From: CAZKMM01 sp964553915
GTDB lineage: Bacteria; RBG-13-61-14; DRUE01
Assembly: GCA_964553915.1 (NCBI GenBank)
Contig: CAZKMM010000069.1
Location: forward strand, 1 to 14,325
Direction of reading: 5' to 3'
Length of the DNA: 14,325 nucleotides
Numbering within the stretch: the stretch's first letter is position 1; each line of letters begins with the position of its first letter. Below the pieces are notes generated by a model. It worked only from the letters and a program-made list of their open reading frames with translations. It did no database searches and was not told the DNA's origin. A program made the translations under genes and the position numbers. Shown here in pieces: positions 6,605-13,157 of the stretch.

Positions 6605-8437
6605 ATGATGGAGCAGATAGTTGGCACAAAACTGGATTATGCCATAATCATCATTTATTTTATTTTCGTTTTAGGCTTTGGCAGTGTTTTTGGACGATTC
6701 ACCCGCACCACCAAGGAGTTCTTTTTTGGTGGGCAGAGGTTCAGCTGGTGGCTGATAGCTTTTAGCTGTGTTGCCACCACGGTGGGTTCTTATAGTTTTA
6801 TCAAGTATTCTGCTGCTGGCTATCGCTATGGGATGAGCTCCACAATGACCTATTTGAATGACTGGTTTATGATGCCCTTGTTTATGCTGGGCTGGCTTCC
6901 AATTATTTATTTTTCCCGGGTAAGCTCTATTCCAGAATTCTTTGAGCGAAGATTTGACCGCCAGACCCGGGTAGCCGCAGTAGTGGTGCTGATGCTTTAT
7001 ATGATTGGATACATCGGGATAAATTTTTATACTCTGGGAGTTGCTCTCAATGCTCTGCTCGGCTGGGATATATTTAAAGCAGCAGTTTTTATCGCGGTTA
7101 TTACTGGAATTTATGTCACCTTTGGCGGTCAAACCGCGGTAATTATGACTGACCTGCTCCAGGGATTCCTACTTCTGATTGCCGGGTTTGCCCTGTTTTT
7201 TCTGGGAGTGCATTATCTGGGCGGATGGGGAGAGTTCTGGCATCATCTTCCCCTTGCTCATCGGCTTCCTTTCAGCGGATTTAATACCCCGGAAAAGTTT
7301 CCGATGGTAGGAATTTTCTGGCAGGATGCAATGGCAAATTCTTTAGCTTTCTGGTTTATGAATCAGGGATTGATTATGCGGTTTTTGAGCGTAAAAAGCG
7401 TTCGGGAAGGAAGAAAATCAGCTACCTTTGTCATCCTTCTTTTAATGCCTTTAGCTTCCATTGCCGTGGCAAATGCCGGCTGGGTGGGAAAAGCAATGGT
7501 AGGGAAAGGAATGCTTCCTGCAAATTTAGATGCAAACAAAATCTTTGTTCTGGTTTCAGATTTAATCTGCCGACCCGGAGTGTTTGGATTTATAATGGCC
7601 GCTCTTACCGCAGCAATGATGAGCACCGTGGACACTTTAATTAACGCGGTCAGTGCCGTGGCAGTGAATGACATCTGGAAGCCCTTTGTGGCTCCGAATC
7701 GCTCGGACCGATACTATCTGGTGATTGCCCGGGGTTTTTCGGTTTTAGCCGCGGTTCTGGGGCTGGCACTGGTTCCTTTATTTGCCAGTTTTAAATCCAT
7801 ATATCGGGCGCACGGGGCTTTTACCGCCGCGGTTACTCCTCCGATGGTGGTGGCGATAGTTCTGGGAATTCTCTGGAAAAGATACACTCCAAAAGCCGCT
7901 TTTGCTACGCTCATCTTTGGCACCATTGGAGTGTTTCTCTCCATTCCCGGCAAAATGCATTTTCTTTTAAAACCATTCTCTCATGGAGTAGGACCAGAGG
8001 GACTTATATTTATGAGGGCTCTTTACGGACTGATTGTCTGCACCGCCATTGCCCTGATTGTCAGCTTCTTCACCAAACCAAGAAAAGAGGAAGAGGTGAT
8101 TGGATTTTTAGTCGCAACCATCCGGAAAGCCAAAGAGAGGTTTAAGGGAGGAGAACTGAACGACCGGGAATTTGCTCCGCCAATTCTTCTGGAACTGAGG
8201 GAAGGAAGCGAGCCGGAGGCGCAAATCCATCTTCAGGATTTAGAAAAAATCAAGGCGAAGCTGGGAGACTTACTTTATGTTGCGGATAAAAGGCGCTGGC
8301 TGGGAGGACTAAAATCAATGCATATCAAAGCAGGCACTCCGGCAGAAAAACCGGGGATAATTCTTCTCCCTGCTGAACAAATCAAATCCGCTCGGCTTAA
8401 AACCGGGGAGCTGGTTCGGGTAGAAAAGATTATGTAA
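6605..8437 (+). CDS. Sodium:solute symporter (SSS family) with C-terminal soluble domain
   Basis: A 610-residue inner-membrane transporter. Hydrophobic helices run from about residue 10 to 490. FSCVATTVGSYSFIKYSAAG (53-72) corresponds to the unwound TM1 region of LeuT-fold symporters. VTFGGQTAVIMTDLLQG (171-187) is a typical SSS block. AAMMSTVDT (336-344) gives the Ser340/Thr341 pair at the expected Na2 sodium site. The substrate (sugar, carboxylate, amino acid or polyol) cannot be deduced. Residues about 495-610 form a soluble tail, longer than usual for the family, with KLGDLLYVADKRRWLGGLKS at 552-571. Two adjacent ATGs (6605 and 6608) are possible; AGGGG at 6597-6601 is better spaced for the second. 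The preceding gene encodes a possible small subunit, and the divergent operon encodes flavin/Fe-S oxidases that may use the imported compound. Confidence 0.9.
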   Translation: MMEQIVGTKLDYAIIIIYFIFVLGFGSVFGRFTRTTKEFFFGGQRFSWWLIAFSCVATTVGSYSFIKYSAAGYRYGMSSTMTYLNDWFMMPLFMLGWLPIIYFSRVSSIPEFFERRFDRQTRVAAVVVLMLYMIGYIGINFYTLGVALNALLGWDIFKAAVFIAVITGIYVTFGGQTAVIMTDLLQGFLLLIAGFALFFLGVHYLGGWGEFWHHLPLAHRLPFSGFNTPEKFPMVGIFWQDAMANSLAFWFMNQGLIMRFLSVKSVREGRKSATFVILLLMPLASIAVANAGWVGKAMVGKGMLPANLDANKIFVLVSDLICRPGVFGFIMAALTAAMMSTVDTLINAVSAVAVNDIWKPFVAPNRSDRYYLVIARGFSVLAAVLGLALVPLFASFKSIYRAHGAFTAAVTPPMVVAIVLGILWKRYTPKAAFATLIFGTIGVFLSIPGKMHFLLKPFSHGVGPEGLIFMRALYGLIVCTAIALIVSFFTKPRKEEEVIGFLVATIRKAKERFKGGELNDREFAPPILLELREGSEPEAQIHLQDLEKIKAKLGDLLYVADKRRWLGGLKSMHIKAGTPAEKPGIILLPAEQIKSARLKTGELVRVEKIM

Positions 8438-9061
8438 ATGAAAATGGTCACCAGGATTTTCTTAGCCAGACACGGCGAGACCCTCTGGAATCGGGAGCAG
8501 AGATGCCAGGGGTTTACTGATGTTGACCTCTCAGAGAAGGGCAAAGAGCAGGCGGAAAAGCTGGCTCGGTATCTGGCAAAAATCTCCAGGCTGGAAACGG
8601 TTTACTCTTCGGATTTAATTCGGGCAAGAAAAACTGCGGAAGCTATTGCCAGATTTCAGGGACTGGAAGTGATAACTGACCCCAGACTGCGAGAACTTAA
8701 TCAGGGAGAAATAGAAGGAAAAAGTCTTAATTGTCTTATTACTGATTATCCCGAGGTATTGCAAAAGTGGGTAACAGAGCCAGCTGAGGTTAAGATGCCC
8801 GGAGGAGAATCCCTTCGCCAGCTTCAAGCCCGTGCCTGGCAGGCATTTGCTGAAATTGTGGAAAAGCATCGGGGAGAAGAAATTGCCATTGTGGCTCATA
8901 ATCTCTGCAATACCGCTATCCTCTGCAAAATTCTAGAATTGGATTTGAATCATTTCCGCCGAATCAAGCAATCCAGCGGAGCCTTGAATATCATTGAAAT
9001 CACCAACACCGGTCCGGTAATCATCAGGTTAAACGACACTCATTTTCTGGAAGAATTATAG
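8438..9061 (+). CDS. Histidine phosphatase (phosphoglycerate-mutase-like)
   Basis: A 207-residue protein of the histidine phosphatase superfamily. FLARHGET (8-15) supplies the RHG signature with the phospho-accepting His12. Arg63 in SSDLIRARKTAE is the second phosphate-binding Arg. Glu86 in LRELNQGEIEG is the likely proton donor, and His154 in IVAHN is the second catalytic His. The closing motif reads VAHN rather than the common VSHG, a known variation. Length and motifs fit CobC-type alpha-ribazole phosphatases and generic PGAM-like phosphatases; no cobalamin genes are nearby, so the substrate is left open. The gene starts directly after the symporter stop (0-nt gap). A second ATG two codons in is equally possible. 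Its stop overlaps the end of a convergent small gene by 6 bp. Confidence 0.88.
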   Translation: MKMVTRIFLARHGETLWNREQRCQGFTDVDLSEKGKEQAEKLARYLAKISRLETVYSSDLIRARKTAEAIARFQGLEVITDPRLRELNQGEIEGKSLNCLITDYPEVLQKWVTEPAEVKMPGGESLRQLQARAWQAFAEIVEKHRGEEIAIVAHNLCNTAILCKILELDLNHFRRIKQSSGALNIIEITNTGPVIIRLNDTHFLEEL

Positions 9062-9232
9062 CTGGCTGAGTTTTTTCTTAAGTTGCTCTATCTCCTCTTC
9101 CAGTTCCTCAATCTCCATCAACTGGGAGGGTCTCAAGGAATGAGCCGGAAGTGAAGCTTTTCGCTCCTTCAACTCCTCTTCCAGCCGGACAAGCTGGTTC
9201 AATAATTCTTTTTTATCTGGTGGGGGTTCCAA
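9056..9232 (-). CDS. Small coiled-coil protein
   Basis: A frame of 58 codons from a possible TTG at 9232; no ATG is available near the N-terminus, so the start is uncertain. It overlaps the preceding small gene by 20 bp in a different frame, and AAGGG lies just upstream of the TTG at short spacing. The product is two strongly charged heptad-like helices, KKELLNQLVRLEEELKERK and MEIEELEEEIEQLKKKL, around a short LPAHSLRPSQL linker. This layout resembles small uncharacterised coiled-coil proteins I recall from other bacteria, with a similar HSxxP linker, but I cannot name the family. The amphipathic pattern and intact frame support a real product. Its stop overlaps the convergent phosphatase gene. 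Confidence 0.55.
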   Translation of the reverse strand: MEPPPDKKELLNQLVRLEEELKERKASLPAHSLRPSQLMEIEELEEEIEQLKKKLSQL

Positions 9233-9395
9233 TTCCCTTGCTCGGGTCCAGCTCGCCTTTGAGCTTTTCTTTAATTTTCGGGCGAAGCACGGATTTAATA
9301 AAATCCAGTGCCCGGTCTTTATCCCGGTCTAAAACAATTGCTTCAATTTCCTGAACTTCTCCTTCTTCAATCTCTATGATTATCCTTGCCATCAT
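9213..9395 (-). CDS. Small conserved-looking hypothetical protein
   Basis: A 60-residue protein from the ATG at 9395 (a second ATG follows immediately at 9392). The sequence begins MMARIIIEIEEGEVQEIEAI, suggesting two beta strands, followed by a charged helix and a KLKGELDPSKG tail. No function recognised. A TTG at 9413 is in frame but lies inside the promoter, so it is rejected. There is no Shine-Dalgarno. Instead a near-consensus promoter ends six bases before the first ATG, giving a predicted leaderless mRNA. The coiled-coil gene overlaps its 3' end in the +1 frame, so the two are probably co-translated. Confidence 0.6.
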   Translation of the reverse strand: MMARIIIEIEEGEVQEIEAIVLDRDKDRALDFIKSVLRPKIKEKLKGELDPSKGIGTPTR

Positions 9396-9401
9396 TATAT
9401 T

Positions 9402-9430
9402 ATTATATAGCAATAATTTAATTTAGTCAA
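9402..9430 (-). promoter_or_regulatory. Near-consensus promoter, leaderless start for the small-gene pair
   Basis: On the minus strand TTGACT (9425-9430), a 17-bp spacer and TATAAT (9402-9407) form a near-perfect housekeeping promoter. Six bases (AATATA) separate the -10 from ATG ATG at 9395-9390. Transcription should therefore begin at or within a base of the start codon. The -35 lies 12 bp beyond the stop codon of the upstream arsR-type gene, so the pair has its own promoter. Confidence 0.75.
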
Positions 9431-9442
9431 GAAAAAAAATTA

Positions 9443-9724
9443 TTATTTGTTTTCCTGAGCAAGGAGCTTGATTATCTTTTTTACCAGCGGGGATTCCACC
9501 CGATAGCAAACTTTAACTCCCTCCCGGCGAGCCTTGACAATTTTATGCCGACGAAGAATCGCCAGGTGCTGGGAGACAGTTGATTGCGGTAGCCCGAGAG
9601 TATCCTGAATCTTTCCCACATTGCATTCATCTTCCAGAAGACCAGCGAGAATCTGAAGACGCACCGGATGGGCTACAGCTTTTAAAACTTCACTTATTTC
9701 CTCATAATCAACTTTTTCTTTCAT
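9443..9724 (-). CDS. ArsR-family transcriptional repressor
   Basis: A 93-residue winged-helix regulator. AVAHPVRLQILAGLL (16-30) is the ArsR-type helix 1-2 region. LPQSTVSQHLAILRRHKIVK (45-64) is the recognition helix, and ARREGVKVCYRVESP (65-79) is the wing. The metal-binding ELCVCDL motif of ArsR/SmtB is replaced by DECNVGKI with a single Cys34; the only other cysteine is Cys73 in the wing. This fits a thiol- or ligand-responsive member better than a classical arsenic or cadmium sensor, but that is inference. The ATG at 9724 has no Shine-Dalgarno downstream of the predicted transcription start. Two perfect direct repeats in its own promoter suggest autoregulation. No metal-efflux or sulfide gene lies next to it, so other targets are unknown. 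Confidence 0.88.
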   Translation of the reverse strand: MKEKVDYEEISEVLKAVAHPVRLQILAGLLEDECNVGKIQDTLGLPQSTVSQHLAILRRHKIVKARREGVKVCYRVESPLVKKIIKLLAQENK

Positions 9725-9732
9725 TGGCTCTT

Positions 9733-9760
9733 ATTATATTCGGATTTTCCAATCTGTCAA
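9733..9760 (-). promoter_or_regulatory. arsR-type gene promoter, predicted leaderless
   Basis: On the minus strand TTGACA (9755-9760), a 16-bp spacer and TATAAT (9733-9738) form an almost consensus promoter. Eight bases (AAGAGCCA) separate the -10 from the ATG at 9724. The transcript should have a leader of zero to one or two nucleotides. Confidence 0.75.
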
Positions 9761-9777
9761 ATATTTTATATTCGGAT
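9734..9777 (-). repeat. Two perfect 12-bp direct repeats, likely ArsR-family operator
   Basis: TTATATTCGGAT (plus-strand reading) occurs at 9734-9745 and again at 9766-9777, exactly 32 bp apart, about three helical turns. The proximal copy covers most of the -10 box and the distal copy lies just upstream of the -35, so both would face the same side of the DNA and flank the promoter. This placement suits autorepression by the ArsR-type protein. The outer copy also has a weak dyad (TTTAT-N6-ATAAA, 9765-9780). Confidence 0.6.
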
Positions 9778-9782
9778 AAATC

Positions 9783-9835
9783 AAAAAAAGAAAAAATGGG
9801 AAAGTAAGGAGGGAAGAAGGGGATTATTCTTTCCC
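9783..9835 (-). terminator. Possible weak intrinsic terminator of the ABC operon
   Basis: Minus strand: GGGAAAG (9829-9835, inside the last codons of the DUF4340 gene) can pair with CTTTCCC (9798-9804), followed by a long T-rich run (TTTTTTCTTTTTTT, 9783-9796). The stem is only 7 bp and the loop about 24 nt, so termination would be weak or the pairing may be chance. Its position between operon end and the arsR promoter makes sense. Confidence 0.35.
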
Positions 9836-10801
9836 TTCGCTTTTTTCTTCTTTCTTTTTCTCTTCCTGCCTTAAATCTTTCTTTTTCTTAAAGATGCTGT
9901 TTATCTGCCATTCACTTAAAGAAAAGATTGTTTCTTGGTCTGCTCTTTTTACATAATAGCGGGAGGTATCTGGAACTTCTCTTCCGACCAGCAGGGTCAA
10001 ATTCCGCCCGCCTGCCAGAGTAATAACCGCCTGCTTATCTGGCTTAGTAAGTCCGGTCTTTTTAAAAGCAACCTGAGGGAAATCCTGAGTTTTTAGATTG
10101 GAGAGGGTCTGGCAAATTCCATCCACTGCCCAGTTTTTAGCTGGATACTTCTCTTCCCCTTCCAGGATATACCATTCATTTTTCTGCAGGTCTTTTTCCA
10201 GCATCAGGACCGAATCACCTTCTTTAAGTTCAAGCTTCTGGCATTCTTCCGGGCTAAATCGGAAAATTGCTTTATCTCTCCAGGTATCATTGGTTTTGTC
10301 AAAGCTGGAGATAAGATTTTTATAAGCCAGGCAGATTTTTTCATCCTCAGCCTTTCGGAAATAACTGCTGGAATAAGTGGGACCACGCTTGCCAATATAA
10401 AAATGAGCTAAAGGCTTGGAGTCTTTATCCAGGAATTTCACCTCCAGAGCTTTTTCCGGAGTGAGTTCAAATCTAACCCATTGTTTTTTACTGGTGCTTA
10501 TTACCTGAGCACAGGTTAATTCTTTGGTATCATTGAAAATTTTTTCCAGGGCTTCTGGGTCTGCTGGATAATTAGCTTCAGTTTCCACCAGCCATTTAGA
10601 ATCTTTTTTTACCAGAACATCTTTCTGGTTTTTTCTGCTCAGCTCTATTCTCACCACCTGCTCCGGATTGAAATCAGGGAAGACGATGGCGGTTTTTTCT
10701 TTTCTTTTTTCCGCCTGGGGGAGAATAACTTTTTCATAAATCAAAATGGCAAGAATTGCCAGGATTAAAAGCGAGCCAGAAATCCAGACCCTCTGCCTCA
10801 T
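9824..10801 (-). CDS. DUF4340 domain protein, last gene of Gld-like ABC operon
   Basis: A 325-residue protein with one N-terminal transmembrane helix (about residues 6-22) and an exported body. Two repeated modules are visible: a WLVETEANYPADPEALEKIF block (70-89) and a related EWYILEGEEKYPAKNWAVDG block (209-228), each followed by a strand-rich region (VKFL..HFYIGKRGP and LTLLVGREVPDTSRYYVKR). This is the DUF4340 architecture usually found beside GldG-like auxiliary proteins. The C-terminal 23 residues are almost entirely Lys/Glu. Its ATG overlaps the GldG-like stop by 4 bp (ATGA), with GGGG just upstream, so the two are translated together. The biochemical role is unknown; an accessory to an ABC-2 exporter is inferred from context. 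Confidence 0.85.
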   Translation of the reverse strand: MRQRVWISGSLLILAILAILIYEKVILPQAEKRKEKTAIVFPDFNPEQVVRIELSRKNQKDVLVKKDSKWLVETEANYPADPEALEKIFNDTKELTCAQVISTSKKQWVRFELTPEKALEVKFLDKDSKPLAHFYIGKRGPTYSSSYFRKAEDEKICLAYKNLISSFDKTNDTWRDKAIFRFSPEECQKLELKEGDSVLMLEKDLQKNEWYILEGEEKYPAKNWAVDGICQTLSNLKTQDFPQVAFKKTGLTKPDKQAVITLAGGRNLTLLVGREVPDTSRYYVKRADQETIFSLSEWQINSIFKKKKDLRQEEKKKEEKSEGKE

Positions 10802-12447
10802 TTTTCACCCCTTTGGGCAGAAGCCCAGATTCTCTTTTCCCTTCTTCTGGTTTGGAACCTGACCAATCCGAAAATAATAATCAAAAGGGAAGGCAAGAAA
10901 GGTGCCAGATATTTAGCTATCAGGGCTTCTCCCAGGCTAATTTCCTGCTTGAAGGGGCGGTCCAGACTTACCCGACTTCTCACTCCGATCAGCTTGCCAC
11001 CCCAGGTCATCCAGTCCAGAGTATTAAGAATAAAATCCAGATTAGAATTGCCCAGGCTAACATAATCATCCCGAATAAACCTGCTATTACCCACCACTAA
11101 AATTGCGGTTTCCGAACTTTCCTCCAGCCGGGGCGGTCTTTCTCCCGATTCAGAATAAGTTTCTGCCTCGGGCTTGGGAATCTCTTTATCCTTGAAGAAA
11201 CTGGTGAACTTGCCAGAGAGCAAAATCGCCAGGGTTCGGGTTTTTTCTCCCATTCCCTGAATAGGAAGGGGAGGAGGAAGCTGGCTCGGGTCTAGAGTGA
11301 ATTGCCCGGTTTGAATCCAGGATTTGGGACTGGTTTTAAGCAGTTCCCAGACCTGATTTCCTTCCGAGCTTCCCGCATACTCCAGCGAACTTGCCCAGGG
11401 CAAAACCACAGAATCCAGCTGGTTGATAATCGGATGGTCAACTGCCAGACCCAGCTGTTTTAAAATGGGAATGTTCACCTTAACCCAGAGTGGATAGTCC
11501 TGGATAATCTGGAAAGCTCCCTGCCTCATTGCTACCCGTTCATTAATTACATCCATTACCAGATTATGCTCCCTTTTAATTCCATAATGCTCCAGCATAT
11601 CATCCAGACCATCCATTTTCGGAAACGCTACCATATATTCCTCTGATACTTCCACTCCATCAATCAAGAAAATGAGCTTGCCTCCTCTCATCAAAAACTG
11701 GTCAATCTCATATTTGTCCCGCTCGGAAAGAGAATTGGGGGCAATTACAAATAAAACCTGAATATCTTCTGGAATCGGCTCGCCTTCTTCAGTGCTCACG
11801 GTTCTTATCTGATATTGACGCTCAATAGCCTCTCTCAGGGTGCTTAAATCCCGATACGGGTCTGGCTCCCCATCTCCGGTTAAAAAGGCTACATTTATCT
11901 CTTTTTCGCTGGAAAATTTTAAAATTGTGCTGGTGAGAGAATATTCAAAATCATCCAGAGCAATTGCGTTCGGGAAAACCTGTCTCTGGTCCAGATATTG
12001 AACCTCCAGTCCAAGGTATCCCTGCTTAATGGCGAACTCACTTGCCCCCCGGACCTGAAAAGGCACCGGATAGATTCCCCGGGAACGAAGCTCATCCTGA
12101 AGTTTCGGGTCCCGGTCCGGATTGAGAATTTCTATCTTAACTTTACCCCTGCCATAAATCCGATACTCCTCCAGAAGGTCTTTTATCTGAGCCAGCTCTG
12201 CCTTTAAGGAAGCGGGCAGGTCCGAGCTAAAATAAGCCCGAATCCAGACCGGCTCCTTCAAATCCGAAAGAACCTGCTTGGTTGCCGGAGAGAGAGTATA
12301 AGCCTTACCCTCAGTTAAATCCAGGCGGAAGAAAAATTTGTTGGAAAGATAATTAACCACCACCAGCCAGCCCAGAAGGATAATCAGCCAGGCAAGGGAA
12401 TAATAATGATATTCTTTCTTGCTAAATCCTTTTTCTTTTATGCCCAT
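10798..12447 (-). CDS. gldG: GldG-like ABC transporter auxiliary protein
   Basis: A 549-residue membrane-anchored protein. A first transmembrane helix (about 16-36) is followed by NKFFFRLDLTEGKAYTLSPA (36-55), a hallmark of GldG/ABC_transp_aux proteins. The large extracytoplasmic region includes a VAFLTGDGEPD motif (186-196) and LFVIAPNSLSERDKYEIDQF (232-251). A second helix (about 512-530) precedes a basic cytoplasmic tail. In Bacteroidetes GldG pairs with GldA (ATPase) and GldF (permease) for gliding. Outside that group the same trio occurs in non-gliding bacteria with unknown substrates, so gliding should not be assumed. The gene overlaps the permease gene by 10 bp with GGAG inside its end, and overlaps the DUF4340 gene by 4 bp. 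Confidence 0.85.
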   Translation of the reverse strand: MGIKEKGFSKKEYHYYSLAWLIILLGWLVVVNYLSNKFFFRLDLTEGKAYTLSPATKQVLSDLKEPVWIRAYFSSDLPASLKAELAQIKDLLEEYRIYGRGKVKIEILNPDRDPKLQDELRSRGIYPVPFQVRGASEFAIKQGYLGLEVQYLDQRQVFPNAIALDDFEYSLTSTILKFSSEKEINVAFLTGDGEPDPYRDLSTLREAIERQYQIRTVSTEEGEPIPEDIQVLFVIAPNSLSERDKYEIDQFLMRGGKLIFLIDGVEVSEEYMVAFPKMDGLDDMLEHYGIKREHNLVMDVINERVAMRQGAFQIIQDYPLWVKVNIPILKQLGLAVDHPIINQLDSVVLPWASSLEYAGSSEGNQVWELLKTSPKSWIQTGQFTLDPSQLPPPLPIQGMGEKTRTLAILLSGKFTSFFKDKEIPKPEAETYSESGERPPRLEESSETAILVVGNSRFIRDDYVSLGNSNLDFILNTLDWMTWGGKLIGVRSRVSLDRPFKQEISLGEALIAKYLAPFLPSLLIIIFGLVRFQTRRREKRIWASAQRGEK

Positions 12448-13157
12448 TTTCTCCGCTCAAGCTGATATTTATTTAAAACCAGAAAAAAGAAAATCGCGCT
12501 TAAGTAATAAATTAAATCCCTGCTGTCCACCACTCCCCGGGCAATGCTATCAAAATGCTCACCAATATCCAGATAGTTAATGATAAACCCCAGCCCGGCA
12601 AATCCGGGAAGCTGGGCAAATAGCTCCTTTAAAGCAAGAAGAAATAAGCAAACCACCAAACTCAAAATAAAGGCAATAAATTGACTCCTGGTTAGACTGC
12701 TCATTGTCATTCCCACCGCAATAAAGGCACCAGCAACTAAAAATATCCCGATGTAGCCACAAAGCACCACCGACCAGTCCGGAGAGCCAAGCAGGGAGGC
12801 TCCCAGGGGCACTCCCAGACTTAAAATCAAGATCAAACCAAAAAATCCCCACCCAGCCAAAAACTTACCCAAAACCACTTCCCAGTCCTTGACCGGAAGG
12901 GTGAGCAAAAGCTCATCGGTGCGGAGCCGTTTCTCTTCTGCCCAGGTGCGCATTGTGATGGCAGGTATAATAAACCAGATTCCCCAGATCATTACCTCAA
13001 AATAATAATTAAGCCGAACCTGAGCAGAAGGAAGAAGAATCATCCAGATGTAAACAAAATTTACCGCAGTTAAAAAAATCAAAGCAAAAGCATAGGCAAT
13101 CATAGAATTAAAATAAGACCAGAACTCTTTTTTAGCTACCGCCCAGACCCGCTTCAT
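12438..13157 (-). CDS. gldF: ABC-2 type permease, GldF-like
   Basis: A 239-residue inner-membrane protein with about six hydrophobic segments (roughly 18-42, 52-70, 98-122, 130-152, 158-176 and 214-229). TMRTWAEEKRLRTDELLLTL (68-87) and the DWEVVLGKFLAG block (91-102) are the conserved cytoplasmic coupling region of ABC-2 permeases. YLDIGEHFDSIARGVVDSRD (195-214) is typical of the GldF/NosY-like branch. Length is normal. The ATG overlaps the ATPase stop as ATGA. With the ATPase it should form the membrane-energised core of the transporter; the substrate is unknown. Confidence 0.87.
   Translation of the reverse strand: MKRVWAVAKKEFWSYFNSMIAYAFALIFLTAVNFVYIWMILLPSAQVRLNYYFEVMIWGIWFIIPAITMRTWAEEKRLRTDELLLTLPVKDWEVVLGKFLAGWGFFGLILILSLGVPLGASLLGSPDWSVVLCGYIGIFLVAGAFIAVGMTMSSLTRSQFIAFILSLVVCLFLLALKELFAQLPGFAGLGFIINYLDIGEHFDSIARGVVDSRDLIYYLSAIFFFLVLNKYQLERRKWA

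Noticed and set aside
6265..6627. Minus-strand 120-codon frame antisense to the small membrane protein
   Set aside because: Low-complexity Lys/Pro-rich translation with no start context, crossing both divergent promoters; the opposite strand has a membrane protein with RBS.
6671..7132. Minus-strand 153-codon frame inside the symporter gene
   Set aside because: Antisense shadow of transmembrane helices, with no plausible domain or start.
9151..9354. Plus-strand 67-codon frame opposite the two small genes
   Set aside because: It lies antisense to the overlapping small genes, which have charge patterning, coiled-coil heptads and a strong promoter.
9443..9724. Classical arsenic/cadmium-sensing ArsR and an ars operon
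   Set aside because: The ELCVCDL metal motif is missing and no arsenate reductase, efflux pump or P-type ATPase gene is adjacent.
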